Source: Natronorubrum texcoconense
GTDB lineage: Archaea > Halobacteriota > Halobacteria > Halobacteriales > Natrialbaceae
Length of the DNA stretch: 64,000 nt
Direction of reading: 5' to 3'
Assembly: GCF_900100335.1 (NCBI RefSeq)
Contig: NZ_FNFE01000001.1
Span: 124,001-188,000 of the forward strand
A model generated the notes under the pieces. It searched no databases. It worked only from the letters and a program-made list of their open reading frames with translations, and had not been told where the DNA came from. The position numbers were made by a program, and so were the translations under genes. This document shows, in pieces, positions 7,661-15,433 of this stretch. Within the stretch, counting starts at the first letter, position 1; each line of letters starts with the position of its first letter.

Positions 7661-10600
7661 CCCGAATCGAGACCGGACTGTCGACACGGACGACGGTAAT
7701 TCCGAGAGCGACTCGCTCGATCCCAAGGGGAACCAGCCTGCCGTCATCGACAGCGAAGCGGCCTGTACCTCCGTCGATGCCGGTGCGGGGACCGGGAAGA
7801 CGACGACGATGCTCATGCGGATCGAGCGGGCGATCGAACGCGGCGACGCCGATCCAGAGGACGTCCTCGTCCTGACGTTCGCGAACGAGGCCGCGGGGAG
7901 CATTCGGGACGCGGTCGCCGATCGACTCGACCCCGAAGCCGCCGCGGCGATCGACGTCTACACCTACCACTCGTTCTGTTACCGGTTGGTCCGGGAGTAC
8001 GCCTACTACCTCGGCTACTCGCCGGAGTTCGACGTCGTCACCGAGCGCAAGCGCCGTCGGATCGTCGGCCGACTGCTCGCGACCAACGACTACGACTTCG
8101 CGACCGTCGGGCGGGGCTCGCCGGACGACCTCGCCGCCGGCGTCGATCGATTCATCCAGGCCATGAGCCAGGAAGACATCACGCCCGAGCAGCTGGAAGC
8201 GCAGCTTCCGGCGGTGCGAACCCTCGAGCTCTGCAACGAGTTCGTCCTCTGGCTCGAACGGACCGCGAGCGACGAACTCTCATTCGATAACGAGGCGCTG
8301 CGCTACTTCAACGCGGACGACCACCTCGAGGCGTCACGGCAGTCGCTGGTCGGCTACGGGAAACTCATCACCTACTGTCGCGAGAAGATCGCGGAAGCCC
8401 CGGCGGAGTTCCGCGACGACGACGTCGTCCGCGACGTCGATCGCTACCTCCGGGTGCTCCAGCAGTGCGTGACGAACACGATCGAGGTGCTCTCGCTCGA
8501 GGAGCCGACGACGAAACAGCTGCCGCGAGCGCTGTTCGGCAACGAGATCTGGCGCACCGCGACGAGTCGGATCGAGCAGAGCCCGTTCGGTCGGCTGAAA
8601 CACTACGTCGAATTCATGCGCCTGGCGCGCCACTACACCGCGGTCTACGCCGACTACCACGAGCACCTCGAGGACGAGCGAACGCTGGACTTCGACGAAC
8701 TGGTTCGGACGGCGACCGAGCTACTGACGGACGACGAGATCGCGACCGAGATCACGGACCAGTGGACGCAGGTCTACTGCGACGAGTTTCAGGACACCGA
8801 CGAGACGCAGTTCGCCCTGATCACCGAACTCACCGACGGCTCCGACCGGCCCGACCTGCTCGCCATCGGCGACAAGGATCAGGCGATCTACGGCTGGCGG
8901 GGCACCGACCGGGAGGGGCTCGACCGGCTCGCCGAGACGTACGACGATCACGAGGCGATCGAACTCGAACTCAACTTCCGGTCGCGTCAAGAAATTTTGG
9001 ACCTCACGAACCACTGCGACTACGGACCACAGTCCTCGAAGACGCTCCGCGAAGTCGGAAGGGAAACGGGCGAGTACGGAAGCGGAGCGGACGCCACAAC
9101 CGAGAACGGAGGCAACGCCACGGACGAGAGCGGAAGCGACGCCGCGACCGAAATCGAAGACGGCAACGCGGAACAGCTGCCGGATCGCGTCGTCAAAGTC
9201 GAGAGCGACGAGATCGATCGGCCGACGGCCGAACAGGTCGCGACGACCGTCTCGCGGCTGTTGAACGACGAAGCGGAGAACGTCCCCAAACGCTCACTCG
9301 AGGATATCGCCGTCATCGTTCGGACGAATCGTCACGCGCAGGCAGTGGCTGACGAACTCCGCAACCGACAGATCCCCTACGAGATTTCGGGCTCACCGCG
9401 GGGCGAAATCTCGCCGGGAATGCAGACGCTGCTCTCGTACTTTCGCGTGCTCGTCGATCCGACCGCCGACGCTCACCTTCGGCGCGTGTTGCTCTACCGA
9501 TACCGGCTCACAGAGAGCGATCTCGCGACGCTTCAACAGCGCGACGGGTCGCTGTACGACGCGGTTCTGGACTGCGAGCCGGACGAACTCGACCATCCGG
9601 ATCGGCTCGAGCGGGCGCGCGATCACCTCGCCGAACTGGAGACGCTACGGGACGTCTACCCGCTTTCGGGCTTCATTCGCCGGTTCCGCGAGGTGACGCG
9701 CCTCGAGTGGTTCCTCACGAGCGACGAACGCGAGGAGTTCCAGCGCCTGGAACGGTTCGTCGAGGCCTACACCGCCGATTCGGTTGTCCAGACGCTGACG
9801 CCGGCGTTCGTCGACGCGCTCGAGGGAACCCTCCGCGGGAGCGGGAGCGAACGAACCCGCGGCACCCAGTCGTCGGACTCGATCGACGTGATGACGGTCC
9901 ACCAGGCAAAGGGGCTCGAGTTCGACACCGTGCTCGTCCCCTATCTCTCGGACGAAGAGTGGTGCGTCGATCGCGATTACGCCGAACGCGCGCGCTATCG
10001 ACTGCTCGCGGCGACGCTCGACGACGAGGTGGACTCGCCGCTGCTCGCGAACCTCGCAGCCGAGACGGTCGGCGAGGAGTGGCGCGTGCTCCACGTCGCG
10101 CTCACGCGCGCCGAAAACCACCTGTTCATCTTCGGCGCCGAGTACGAGTACGACGGCGACGAGACCGAACTCGGCGTCTCGACCGCCGAGGCCTGTTTGT
10201 CGAACGAGATCGAGTGGTCGGTCGCCGGTCAGCGTATGAATCTCTGGGCGTCGCTGACCGAGAGCTTCCAACGGGTTCGAGAGACCTACCCCGAAACGGT
10301 CGTCGACCGGACTGAAGAGATCGGTCGCTCCGCCGGCATCAGCCCGGGAACGATCACCTACTACGCCGGGTACGAGGATCGGTTCGTCGAACCGCTCGAG
10401 ACGCGGGAGGCGATCGAGACGGTACACCGATTAGGTCGGCAATTGCGCAGCGGGACGCTGTTGCCGGCAGCCGACACGGCGAGCCACGGCGGATCCGTCG
10501 GTGCCGATTCCGGCCACGGAACGAGGCGACAGGTGCCGACCGGCCGTCGACCGTCGGCGCTTTCGACCGACACCGTCCGATTCCCCGTTGAGACGCTCTC

Positions 10601-11438
10601 GAACGCGACCGAGGTGCCGGCCGCGTTGCGCCACAGCTACACGGCGATGGAGACCCACGAGACCTGTGCGCGGAAGCACTACCTCGATCACGTCGTGCGA
10701 GCGATCGGCGATGCGACCGAGCCGTCCGGAGAGTCGGCGGACGAGGGGAACGAGGGAGACGACGAGACGGGATCGAGGATCGTCGGAACGATCTTCCACG
10801 ACGTCGCCGAAGAGGCCTTCTACCGCGACTATCGGACTCGTGAGGAGTGGCGCGAGGCCGCTGTTCGACAGCTGACGGCCCGGGATCTGCTCGAGTACCG
10901 CGAGGCCGTCCTCGCCTGTGTCGATCGCTACTTCGAGGCCACCGCACCCGCGTTCGACGAGCGGATCGCCGACTGGGAACAGCTCGCCGCGGAGCTCCCG
11001 TTCGCACTCGAGGACGTGGCCGGGGTGAACGGCGAGGTCGTCGGCTTCGTCGATTCCGTTCGTCGGGCGCCCGACGGCGACGTCGTGATCCTCGACTACA
11101 AGGCGACGACCGATCGGATCGACCCCGACGAGGCGACGCAGTTGGCGCTGTACGCTCGCGCCTGTGAACGGCGGTTCGACGAACCGGTCGCTGCCGTCGG
11201 CTACGTCTACGTCGGCGCAGTCGGCGGACCTCGAGTCGATCTCGTGGCACCCGAGAAACTCCCACCGTGGCCGTCGGTGCGCGAGACGCTCGAGGCGGTC
11301 GACGATCCGTCTTTCGACGAGACGACGCCCGGCGACCACTGTCAGTACTGTCCGCATCGATCGCTGGGTTGTGGTCCCGCGGAGTACACGGCTGACGCGC
11401 TCGCCGCGTTAGGGAGCGATATCGCCGACGACGATTGA
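7653..11438 (+). CDS. AddA-like ATP-dependent helicase-nuclease (UvrD/RecB family) with C-terminal Fe-S nuclease
   Basis: A 1261-residue protein whose ATG overlaps the preceding stop. All SF1A helicase motifs are present: GAGTGKTT (Lys49), CDEFQDTDE (Asp377-Glu378), AIGDKDQAIYGWRG, ELNFRSRQEIL, MTVHQAKGLEFDTV and RVLHVALTRAENHLF. The C-terminal PD-(D/E)XK nuclease is intact: SYTAMETHETCARKHYLDH, Asp1134 in GFVDS, Asp1148-x-Lys1150 in LDYKATT, and QLALYARACE. Cys1005 with Cys1230, Cys1233 and Cys1240 can ligate an Fe-S cluster. This is the motor and the only apparently active nuclease of the complex, expected to unwind and resect DNA double-strand ends for RadA recombination. A low-complexity acidic insertion lies around residues 470-510. 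It is the last gene of the operon. Confidence 0.9.
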   Translation: MDNPNRDRTVDTDDGNSESDSLDPKGNQPAVIDSEAACTSVDAGAGTGKTTTMLMRIERAIERGDADPEDVLVLTFANEAAGSIRDAVADRLDPEAAAAIDVYTYHSFCYRLVREYAYYLGYSPEFDVVTERKRRRIVGRLLATNDYDFATVGRGSPDDLAAGVDRFIQAMSQEDITPEQLEAQLPAVRTLELCNEFVLWLERTASDELSFDNEALRYFNADDHLEASRQSLVGYGKLITYCREKIAEAPAEFRDDDVVRDVDRYLRVLQQCVTNTIEVLSLEEPTTKQLPRALFGNEIWRTATSRIEQSPFGRLKHYVEFMRLARHYTAVYADYHEHLEDERTLDFDELVRTATELLTDDEIATEITDQWTQVYCDEFQDTDETQFALITELTDGSDRPDLLAIGDKDQAIYGWRGTDREGLDRLAETYDDHEAIELELNFRSRQEILDLTNHCDYGPQSSKTLREVGRETGEYGSGADATTENGGNATDESGSDAATEIEDGNAEQLPDRVVKVESDEIDRPTAEQVATTVSRLLNDEAENVPKRSLEDIAVIVRTNRHAQAVADELRNRQIPYEISGSPRGEISPGMQTLLSYFRVLVDPTADAHLRRVLLYRYRLTESDLATLQQRDGSLYDAVLDCEPDELDHPDRLERARDHLAELETLRDVYPLSGFIRRFREVTRLEWFLTSDEREEFQRLERFVEAYTADSVVQTLTPAFVDALEGTLRGSGSERTRGTQSSDSIDVMTVHQAKGLEFDTVLVPYLSDEEWCVDRDYAERARYRLLAATLDDEVDSPLLANLAAETVGEEWRVLHVALTRAENHLFIFGAEYEYDGDETELGVSTAEACLSNEIEWSVAGQRMNLWASLTESFQRVRETYPETVVDRTEEIGRSAGISPGTITYYAGYEDRFVEPLETREAIETVHRLGRQLRSGTLLPAADTASHGGSVGADSGHGTRRQVPTGRRPSALSTDTVRFPVETLSNATEVPAALRHSYTAMETHETCARKHYLDHVVRAIGDATEPSGESADEGNEGDDETGSRIVGTIFHDVAEEAFYRDYRTREEWREAAVRQLTARDLLEYREAVLACVDRYFEATAPAFDERIADWEQLAAELPFALEDVAGVNGEVVGFVDSVRRAPDGDVVILDYKATTDRIDPDEATQLALYARACERRFDEPVAAVGYVYVGAVGGPRVDLVAPEKLPPWPSVRETLEAVDDPSFDETTPGDHCQYCPHRSLGCGPAEYTADALAALGSDIADDD

Positions 11439-11456
11439 GCGGCGTCGACGAGCGCG

Positions 11457-11876
11457 TTACAGGGACATTAGAACCACCGCGAGCACGGCGAACACGATTC
11501 CCAACCCCTTTCTGAGCGTCAGCGACTCCTCGAGTGCGAGAATGCCGATCACCGAACTGACCGCGATGAACAGGCCGTATATCGGGACGACGACGCTGAC
11601 GGGACCGAGGGCGAGCGCTCGGTAGTACGCCAGCAAGCCGACGGCGAGCAACACCCCCCAGCCGACGATATGTGGCAGTTTCGGATGCGAGAGATACTGA
11701 TGGGGGGACCGTCCCTGATAGACCAGCAGACCGCCGAGGAGGACGAGCATGACCGTGTTCGACATGAAGACCGCCGTCGTGCTCGGAATCGTCTCCATCG
11801 CGACCTTCAACAGCGGTGCGACCAGGCTGTACGCGACGAACGCGACGAACGAGAGCAGCAGATACCCTCGGTTCAT
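11457..11876 (-). CDS. Half-size EamA/DMT-superfamily transporter (second of pair)
   Basis: A 139-residue membrane protein with about five hydrophobic segments, equal to a single EamA repeat. The family feature is ALGPVSVVVPIYGLFIAVSS followed by ALEESLTLRKGLGI near the C-terminus. Most EamA proteins carry two such repeats (about 300 residues); half-size members must dimerise. Its ATG overlaps the TGA of the preceding paralogous gene by 4 bases (ATGA), so the two are translated as a unit and probably form a heterodimer. The substrate is unknown; family members export metabolites or drugs. Confidence 0.85.
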   Translation of the reverse strand: MNRGYLLLSFVAFVAYSLVAPLLKVAMETIPSTTAVFMSNTVMLVLLGGLLVYQGRSPHQYLSHPKLPHIVGWGVLLAVGLLAYYRALALGPVSVVVPIYGLFIAVSSVIGILALEESLTLRKGLGIVFAVLAVVLMSL

Positions 11877-12295
11877 TTGCCATCACCCGCGCTACAGACG
11901 ATCGCGAGCACGGCACAGACGATTCCAGCCGCCCGGGTTGCCGACATCGTCTCGCCGAGAAAGAGAATGCCGAGTATCGAACTCCCCACGATGAACATGC
12001 CGAAGATCGGGACGACGACGCTCACGGGACCGGTCTCGAGGGCGGCCGTGTAGGCCAGAATGCCGACCGTAAGGAAGGCTCCAGCGACGTAGACGTAGCC
12101 GGCTTCGACCGCCACCGCGTGAGAGAGGTCGGCGGTTCCGGTCAGGACCATCACGCTGCTCGCGATCACGAGAAAGACGCACGTCGAGAGAAACAGCCCG
12201 GGCGTTGCCGGGACGTCCTGCATGATAACGCTCGTGAGGGGTGCGACGAACGAGTAGGCGAGGAGTGCTATCAAGACCCACAGCAAATACTCCAT
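11873..12295 (-). CDS. Half-size EamA/DMT-superfamily transporter (first of pair)
   Basis: A 140-residue membrane protein paralogous to the gene that follows it. Both share the core ETGPVSVVVPIFGMFIVGSS and a ILFLGETMSATRAAGIVCAV segment, aligning over their full length. The start at the CAT complement 12293-12295 was chosen because it gives the same N-terminus as the paralogue (MEYLLWVLIALLAYSFVAPL against MNRGYLLLSFVAFVAYSLVA); the frame extends further upstream but without hydrophobic sequence. It is the first gene of a two-gene operon and divergent from the NUDIX gene. Heterodimer formation is an inference from half length and tight coupling, as in small multidrug resistance pairs. Confidence 0.85.
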   Translation of the reverse strand: MEYLLWVLIALLAYSFVAPLTSVIMQDVPATPGLFLSTCVFLVIASSVMVLTGTADLSHAVAVEAGYVYVAGAFLTVGILAYTAALETGPVSVVVPIFGMFIVGSSILGILFLGETMSATRAAGIVCAVLAIVCSAGDGK

Positions 12296-12359
12296 ACCAC
12301 GATGGTACTGGCGGTGCGGCCTTAAACGCCACGAGAACGTCGCGAATCGATACTGACAC

Positions 12360-12365
12360 TTTATT
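12360..12365 (+). promoter_or_regulatory. TATA box of the NUDIX gene
   Basis: TTTATT lies 24-29 bases before the ATG at 12389. The spacing is right for a leaderless or nearly leaderless transcript, which is common in haloarchaea. It also supports ATG 12389 as the start. Confidence 0.55.
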
Positions 12366-12388
12366 TTCCGCCAGTCGAACGAATTCGT

Positions 12389-12907
12389 ATGATCGAAGCA
12401 ACGCTGTGTTTTCCGAGGCGCACGCGCGATACCGAGAGCGGCACCACGGAGGAGGTGCTTCTCATCGAGAAACGGCGCGGGCTCGGCGAGGGCTGGTACA
12501 ACGGCCCCGGTGGGAAACTCGAGGCCGACGAAACGCCCCGCGAGTGTGCCGTTCGCGAGACTCGCGAGGAAGTAGGGCTCGAGATCGATCCCGAGTCCCT
12601 CGAGAAGGCGGGCGAACTCACCTTTCTGCTGGACGGCGAGGAGCACACGTTCTGTCACGTCTATCGGACGCGCTCGTTTGCGGGTGAGCCGACTCCGACC
12701 GAGGAAGCCCGACCGGAGTGGGTGGCTGTCGACGACGTCCCCTACGATCAGATGTGGGAAGACGACCAGTTCTGGCTACCCGGCGTCCTCGAGGGGAAGA
12801 CGGTCGTCGGCGAGTTCCGCTTCGAGGGCGGGCCGCCGCTGGACGAGGCGGCGTTCGTGGGTCACGATCTCGAGTGGAACGAGCACCTCGAGCCGACGGA
12901 CACGTGA
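12389..12907 (+). CDS. NUDIX hydrolase, MutT/8-oxo-dGTP diphosphatase type
   Basis: A 172-residue protein with a complete Nudix box: GGKLEADETPRECAVRE followed by TREEVGL, matching Gx5Ex7REUxEExGU. It begins MIEATLCFPRR and includes LLIEKRRGLGEGWYNGPGGK, the start seen in MTH1/MutT-like enzymes that sanitise oxidised nucleotides. The fold accounts for residues 1-150 and the tail is short and acidic. The exact substrate is not fixed by the motif, so 8-oxo-dGTP is the likely choice by similarity of the N-terminal half only. It is divergent from the EamA pair, with a TATA box at 12360. An IS remnant lies downstream. Confidence 0.88.
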   Translation: MIEATLCFPRRTRDTESGTTEEVLLIEKRRGLGEGWYNGPGGKLEADETPRECAVRETREEVGLEIDPESLEKAGELTFLLDGEEHTFCHVYRTRSFAGEPTPTEEARPEWVAVDDVPYDQMWEDDQFWLPGVLEGKTVVGEFRFEGGPPLDEAAFVGHDLEWNEHLEPTDT

Positions 12908-12980
12908 AGTAGCAGACGATTTGTCACGAACGTGCAGGTAGAGCGCGTGCGGTGCCATTATATGCGGAGCAGGCGCAATA

Positions 12981-13000
12981 CCACGGGCTTTAGCCCGTGG
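12981..13000. repeat. Left-end hairpin of IS1341-type element
   Basis: CCACGGGCT and AGCCCGTGG form a perfect 9-bp stem with a TT loop. Hairpins of this form mark the left end of haloarchaeal IS1341-type elements and are the structure recognised by single-strand transposases. Confidence 0.75.
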
Positions 13001-13060
13001 ATACGCGCCGTCACTTGATGACGCCAGCTACCAAGAACAGCACGGCTGGATATTCCACCG

Positions 13061-13094
13061 TTCTCAATCCTAACTTTTACAATAAAAGTGAGAA
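13061..13094. repeat. Bulged inverted repeat next to the deletion junction
   Basis: ACTTTTA at 13073-13079 and TAAAAGT at 13083-13089 are perfect complements around CAA. The outer arms TTCTCA (13061) and TGAGAA (to 13094) extend the stem with a bulge on one side. It lies just before the point where TnpB homology begins, so it may mark or have caused the deletion. Confidence 0.6.
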
Positions 13095-13105
13095 TAAGTG
13101 ATTAG

Positions 13106-13897
13106 GTTCGTGCTGTCTACGACAGAGCGAACGGGCGGTGGGAACTGCATCTCGTCTGCAAAGACGAGATCGAGACACCCACCGCACCCGGCAACGAGAC
13201 CGCAGGAATCGACCTTGGAATCAGCAACTTCGCCGCTGTCGCGTACAGCACGGAAGAAGCCGACCTGTATCCCGGCAACCGCTTGAAACAGGACGGATAC
13301 TACTTCCCGAAAGAAATTGCCAAATGTGATGACAGCGGTGGTGAACGAGCTACGCGGTTGCATCACAAGTGGTCGGAACGCCGCACCCACTTTTTCCACG
13401 CCTTAGCGAAGCACATCGTCCAACGATGCGTGGAGAACGGCGTTGGCCGCATCAACGTCGGTGACTTGGAGGGAGTCCGAGAGGACGAGAACGGGGACTC
13501 AAAGAACTGGGGTCAGCACGGCAACCTCGACTTGCATGGGTGGGCATTCGACAGGTTCACTCACATTCTCACCTACAAAGCGAAGATTGAGGGTATCGAT
13601 GTCGTGGAAGTGTCCGAGCGAGACACGAGCAAGACGTGTTGCATGTGCGGTAGGGAAGATGATGACCAGCGTGTTGAGCGCGGGTTGTACGTGTGTGAAG
13701 AGTGCGATGCGGCGGTCAACGCTGATGTGAATGGGGCGGAGAATATCCGTCTCGACGTAAACCAAAGTAACTCCGAGTCTTCGGCCAGTTTGGACGAGGA
13801 TAGGAGTACCGGCTGGTTGGCACAGCCCGGAGTCTACCTTCATGACTTGTCCAACGGATTCCAACCGAGGGAACAAGTGGTAGACTGCAAACCCTAA
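13106..13897 (+). pseudogene. tnpB: tnpB remnant: RNA-guided nuclease of IS1341-type element, N-terminus deleted
   Basis: In frame from about 13106 to the stop at 13895-13897 (263 codons) the sequence reads as the C-terminal part of TnpB, which normally has about 400 residues. It starts abruptly with VRAVYDRANGRWELHL just after an in-frame TAG at 13103, so roughly the first 150 residues (wedge and REC parts) are gone. RuvC-I is visible as GIDLGISNFAAV, the RuvC-II glutamate is probably in VGDLEGVRED, a zinc finger reads CCMCGRE then CEEC, and the RuvC-III Asp is in NADVNGAENI. An internal ATG at 13283 could still give a 204-residue fragment lacking RuvC-I. Without the N-terminal domains the protein should not be a working RNA-guided nuclease. 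Confidence 0.85.
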
Positions 13898-13918
13898 TAT
13901 CCCAACTACGGTCGGGAT

Positions 13919-13940
13919 TCCTCCGCGTGAACGCGGAGGA
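13919..13940. repeat. Right-end hairpin of IS1341-type element
   Basis: TCCTCCGCGT and ACGCGGAGGA form a 10-bp stem with a GA loop, 22 bases after the tnpB stop. In TnpB elements the right end is transcribed as the scaffold part of the omega RNA, so this may be a relic of the guide RNA. The sequence just downstream (from about 13949) would have been the guide. Confidence 0.7.
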
Positions 13941-13985
13941 GGATGTCAACGGATGACCCGCCTGCCGAGTACAGGACGAATACTC

Positions 13986-13991
13986 TTTTAC
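13986..13991 (+). promoter_or_regulatory. TATA box of the bactofilin-like lipoprotein gene
   Basis: TTTTAC lies 28-33 bases before ATG 14019. The surrounding sequence (AATACTCTTTTA then TAGCCCGA) is shared with the promoter at 14855, at the same distance from that gene's start. Confidence 0.6.
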
Positions 13992-14018
13992 CCTTTTCTG
14001 GTAGCCCGAGTCGAGAAC

Positions 14019-14705
14019 ATGACCGATACGACTCGTCGACGGACGCTCGTCGCTGTGGCCACCGGAACTGTCGGCGCACTCGCGGGCTGTCAGGACCTCT
14101 CGTCCGACGACGGCTCCGACGCCGAGACCGACACTGAGGAAGAGATCTTTTTGAACGGGTCGGAAGCGGACGACGATGGCGACGAGGACGGTGACGTCAC
14201 CGTGGCGGAAGATACCGACGACGACATCTCGGTCGAGGGAACGGTCGAGGTCCTCGCCGACGTCACGGTCGACGGCTCGGTCGAAGCCGCCAGCGTGCTT
14301 CTCGAAGAGGATGCCGCGGTCGACGGAACGATCGACACCGGCGGTACCGTCGATCTCGGTGAGGACAGCGAAGTCGACGGGGACGTCACTGCCGGCGGTG
14401 ACGTGACGACTGCCGAAGACGCGGAGATCGATGGCGCGATCGATACCGACGGCGCCGTCATTCTCGGTGAGGACAGCGAGGTTGACGGTGACGTGACGGC
14501 AAGCGGATCGGTGACGACCCGTTCAGACGTGGAGATCGACGGCTCGGTCGACGCCGGCGGAGAGGTGTATCTCGGGAACGGCACCGAAGTCGACGGCGAC
14601 GTGAGCGGCGAGTCGGTCGACGAAGGTGACGACGTCGAAATCGACGATGACGATGACGACGATGGGATAGGGTGGTTCAGCTTCGGCAGCGATGACGACG
14701 AGTAA
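14019..14705 (+). CDS. Tat-exported lipoprotein with bactofilin-like beta-helical repeats
   Basis: A 228-residue protein. The N-terminus TTRRRTLVAVATGTVGALAGC is a twin-arginine signal ending in a lipobox, with Cys24 as the predicted lipid-attachment residue. A short acidic linker (to about residue 68) follows. Residues 98-205 are six consecutive 18-residue units with the pattern DxEVDGxVxxxGxVxxxx; alternate units are more alike, for example those at 116 and 152 both start DSEVDGDVTA. Eighteen residues per turn with Val and Gly at fixed positions fits a right-handed beta-helix of the bactofilin (polymer-forming) type. The tail is Asp-rich. Bactofilins are usually cytoplasmic, so a lipid-anchored outward version is unusual. 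ATG 14019 was chosen because it starts the signal peptide. A paralogous promoter and signal precede the next gene. Confidence 0.75.
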   Translation: MTDTTRRRTLVAVATGTVGALAGCQDLSSDDGSDAETDTEEEIFLNGSEADDDGDEDGDVTVAEDTDDDISVEGTVEVLADVTVDGSVEAASVLLEEDAAVDGTIDTGGTVDLGEDSEVDGDVTAGGDVTTAEDAEIDGAIDTDGAVILGEDSEVDGDVTASGSVTTRSDVEIDGSVDAGGEVYLGNGTEVDGDVSGESVDEGDDVEIDDDDDDDGIGWFSFGSDDDE

Positions 14706-14854
14706 GTCGAGCGGTCTTTTCACAGGTCGCCGGAGTTGCCTCGCGAGAGGGAACACAGGTTAGGACCCTTCCACGAGAGAATTGTTACAGCCGTAGAGAA
14801 CCGTTGTTTCCACGCAGTGGGAGAGTTGGTCGTCTGAGTACGGGACTAATACTC

Positions 14855-14860
14855 TTTTAT
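14855..14860 (+). promoter_or_regulatory. TATA box of the acidic lipoprotein gene
   Basis: TTTTAT lies 28-33 bases before ATG 14888. The flanks AATACTC and TAGCCCGA match those around 13986, showing that the two promoters share ancestry. Confidence 0.6.
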
Positions 14861-14887
14861 CCCTTCGTGATAGCCCGACGTGAGAGC

Positions 14888-15388
14888 ATGACCGAGACGA
14901 CTCGTCGGCGGCCGGTCCTCGCAACGATAGTCGCAACTGTCGGCGCACTCGCAGGGTGTTTAGACGAGACGTTCGACGAGGACCCCGACGAGGACAGTGG
15001 CGACGAAGAAGAAGAGATGTTCGGGGACGACACGGAGGACATCGGCGACGACGCGGACAGCGACGACGATACCGACGCGGACGACGAAGAGAGTGACGAC
15101 GACAGCGATGGATCGGTGGACGATGAAGACGACGACGGGGACGGCGAGGACGAGGAAACCGACAACGAGGATGATGAAGAAGACGATGACGACGAGAATG
15201 GCGATGATGACGATGACGATGATGGCGAAGATGATGACGACGACGATGACGATGACGGCGAAGATAATGACGACGACGATGACGACGATGACGATGACGG
15301 CGATGACGATGACGGCGAAGATGATGACGGCGAAGATGACGACGACGACGATGACGACGATGGCGACGAAGACGATGACGGCGATTAA
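14888..15388 (+). CDS. Tat-exported lipoprotein with poly-acidic tail
   Basis: A 166-residue protein. Residues 1-24 (TTRRRPVLATIVATVGALAGC) are a twin-arginine signal with a lipobox; Cys24 is at the same position as in the preceding gene. Almost everything after residue 28 is Asp and Glu with scattered Gly, Ser and Asn, becoming nearly pure Asp/Gly/Glu beyond residue 90. No folded domain is visible, so it is probably an extended, negatively charged brush on the membrane surface, perhaps binding cations (inference). The DNA is correspondingly repetitive (GAC/GAT runs), which makes the length likely to vary between strains. The start is the ATG that opens the signal peptide. Confidence 0.75.
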   Translation: MTETTRRRPVLATIVATVGALAGCLDETFDEDPDEDSGDEEEEMFGDDTEDIGDDADSDDDTDADDEESDDDSDGSVDDEDDDGDGEDEETDNEDDEEDDDDENGDDDDDDDGEDDDDDDDDDGEDNDDDDDDDDDDGDDDDGEDDDGEDDDDDDDDDGDEDDDGD

Positions 15389-15433
15389 GAAGCCGGTCGG
15401 TTACTGATCGGCGTCACTCGAGTCTGCTCACAC

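Larger units (their letters stand above)
12975..13950 (+). mobile_element. Degenerate IS1341-type (IS200/IS605 family) element, internally deleted
   Basis: Both ends can be recognised by subterminal hairpins: a 9-bp stem with a 2-base loop at 12981-13000 on the left and a 10-bp stem at 13919-13940 on the right, followed by GGATGTCAA. Between them lies only the C-terminal two-thirds of a TnpB gene. No TnpA gene is present, typical of IS1341-type elements that move only in trans. Exact ends are approximate because these elements lack terminal inverted repeats and target duplications. The local GC content is lower than in flanking genes, as expected for a transferred element. Confidence 0.78.
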
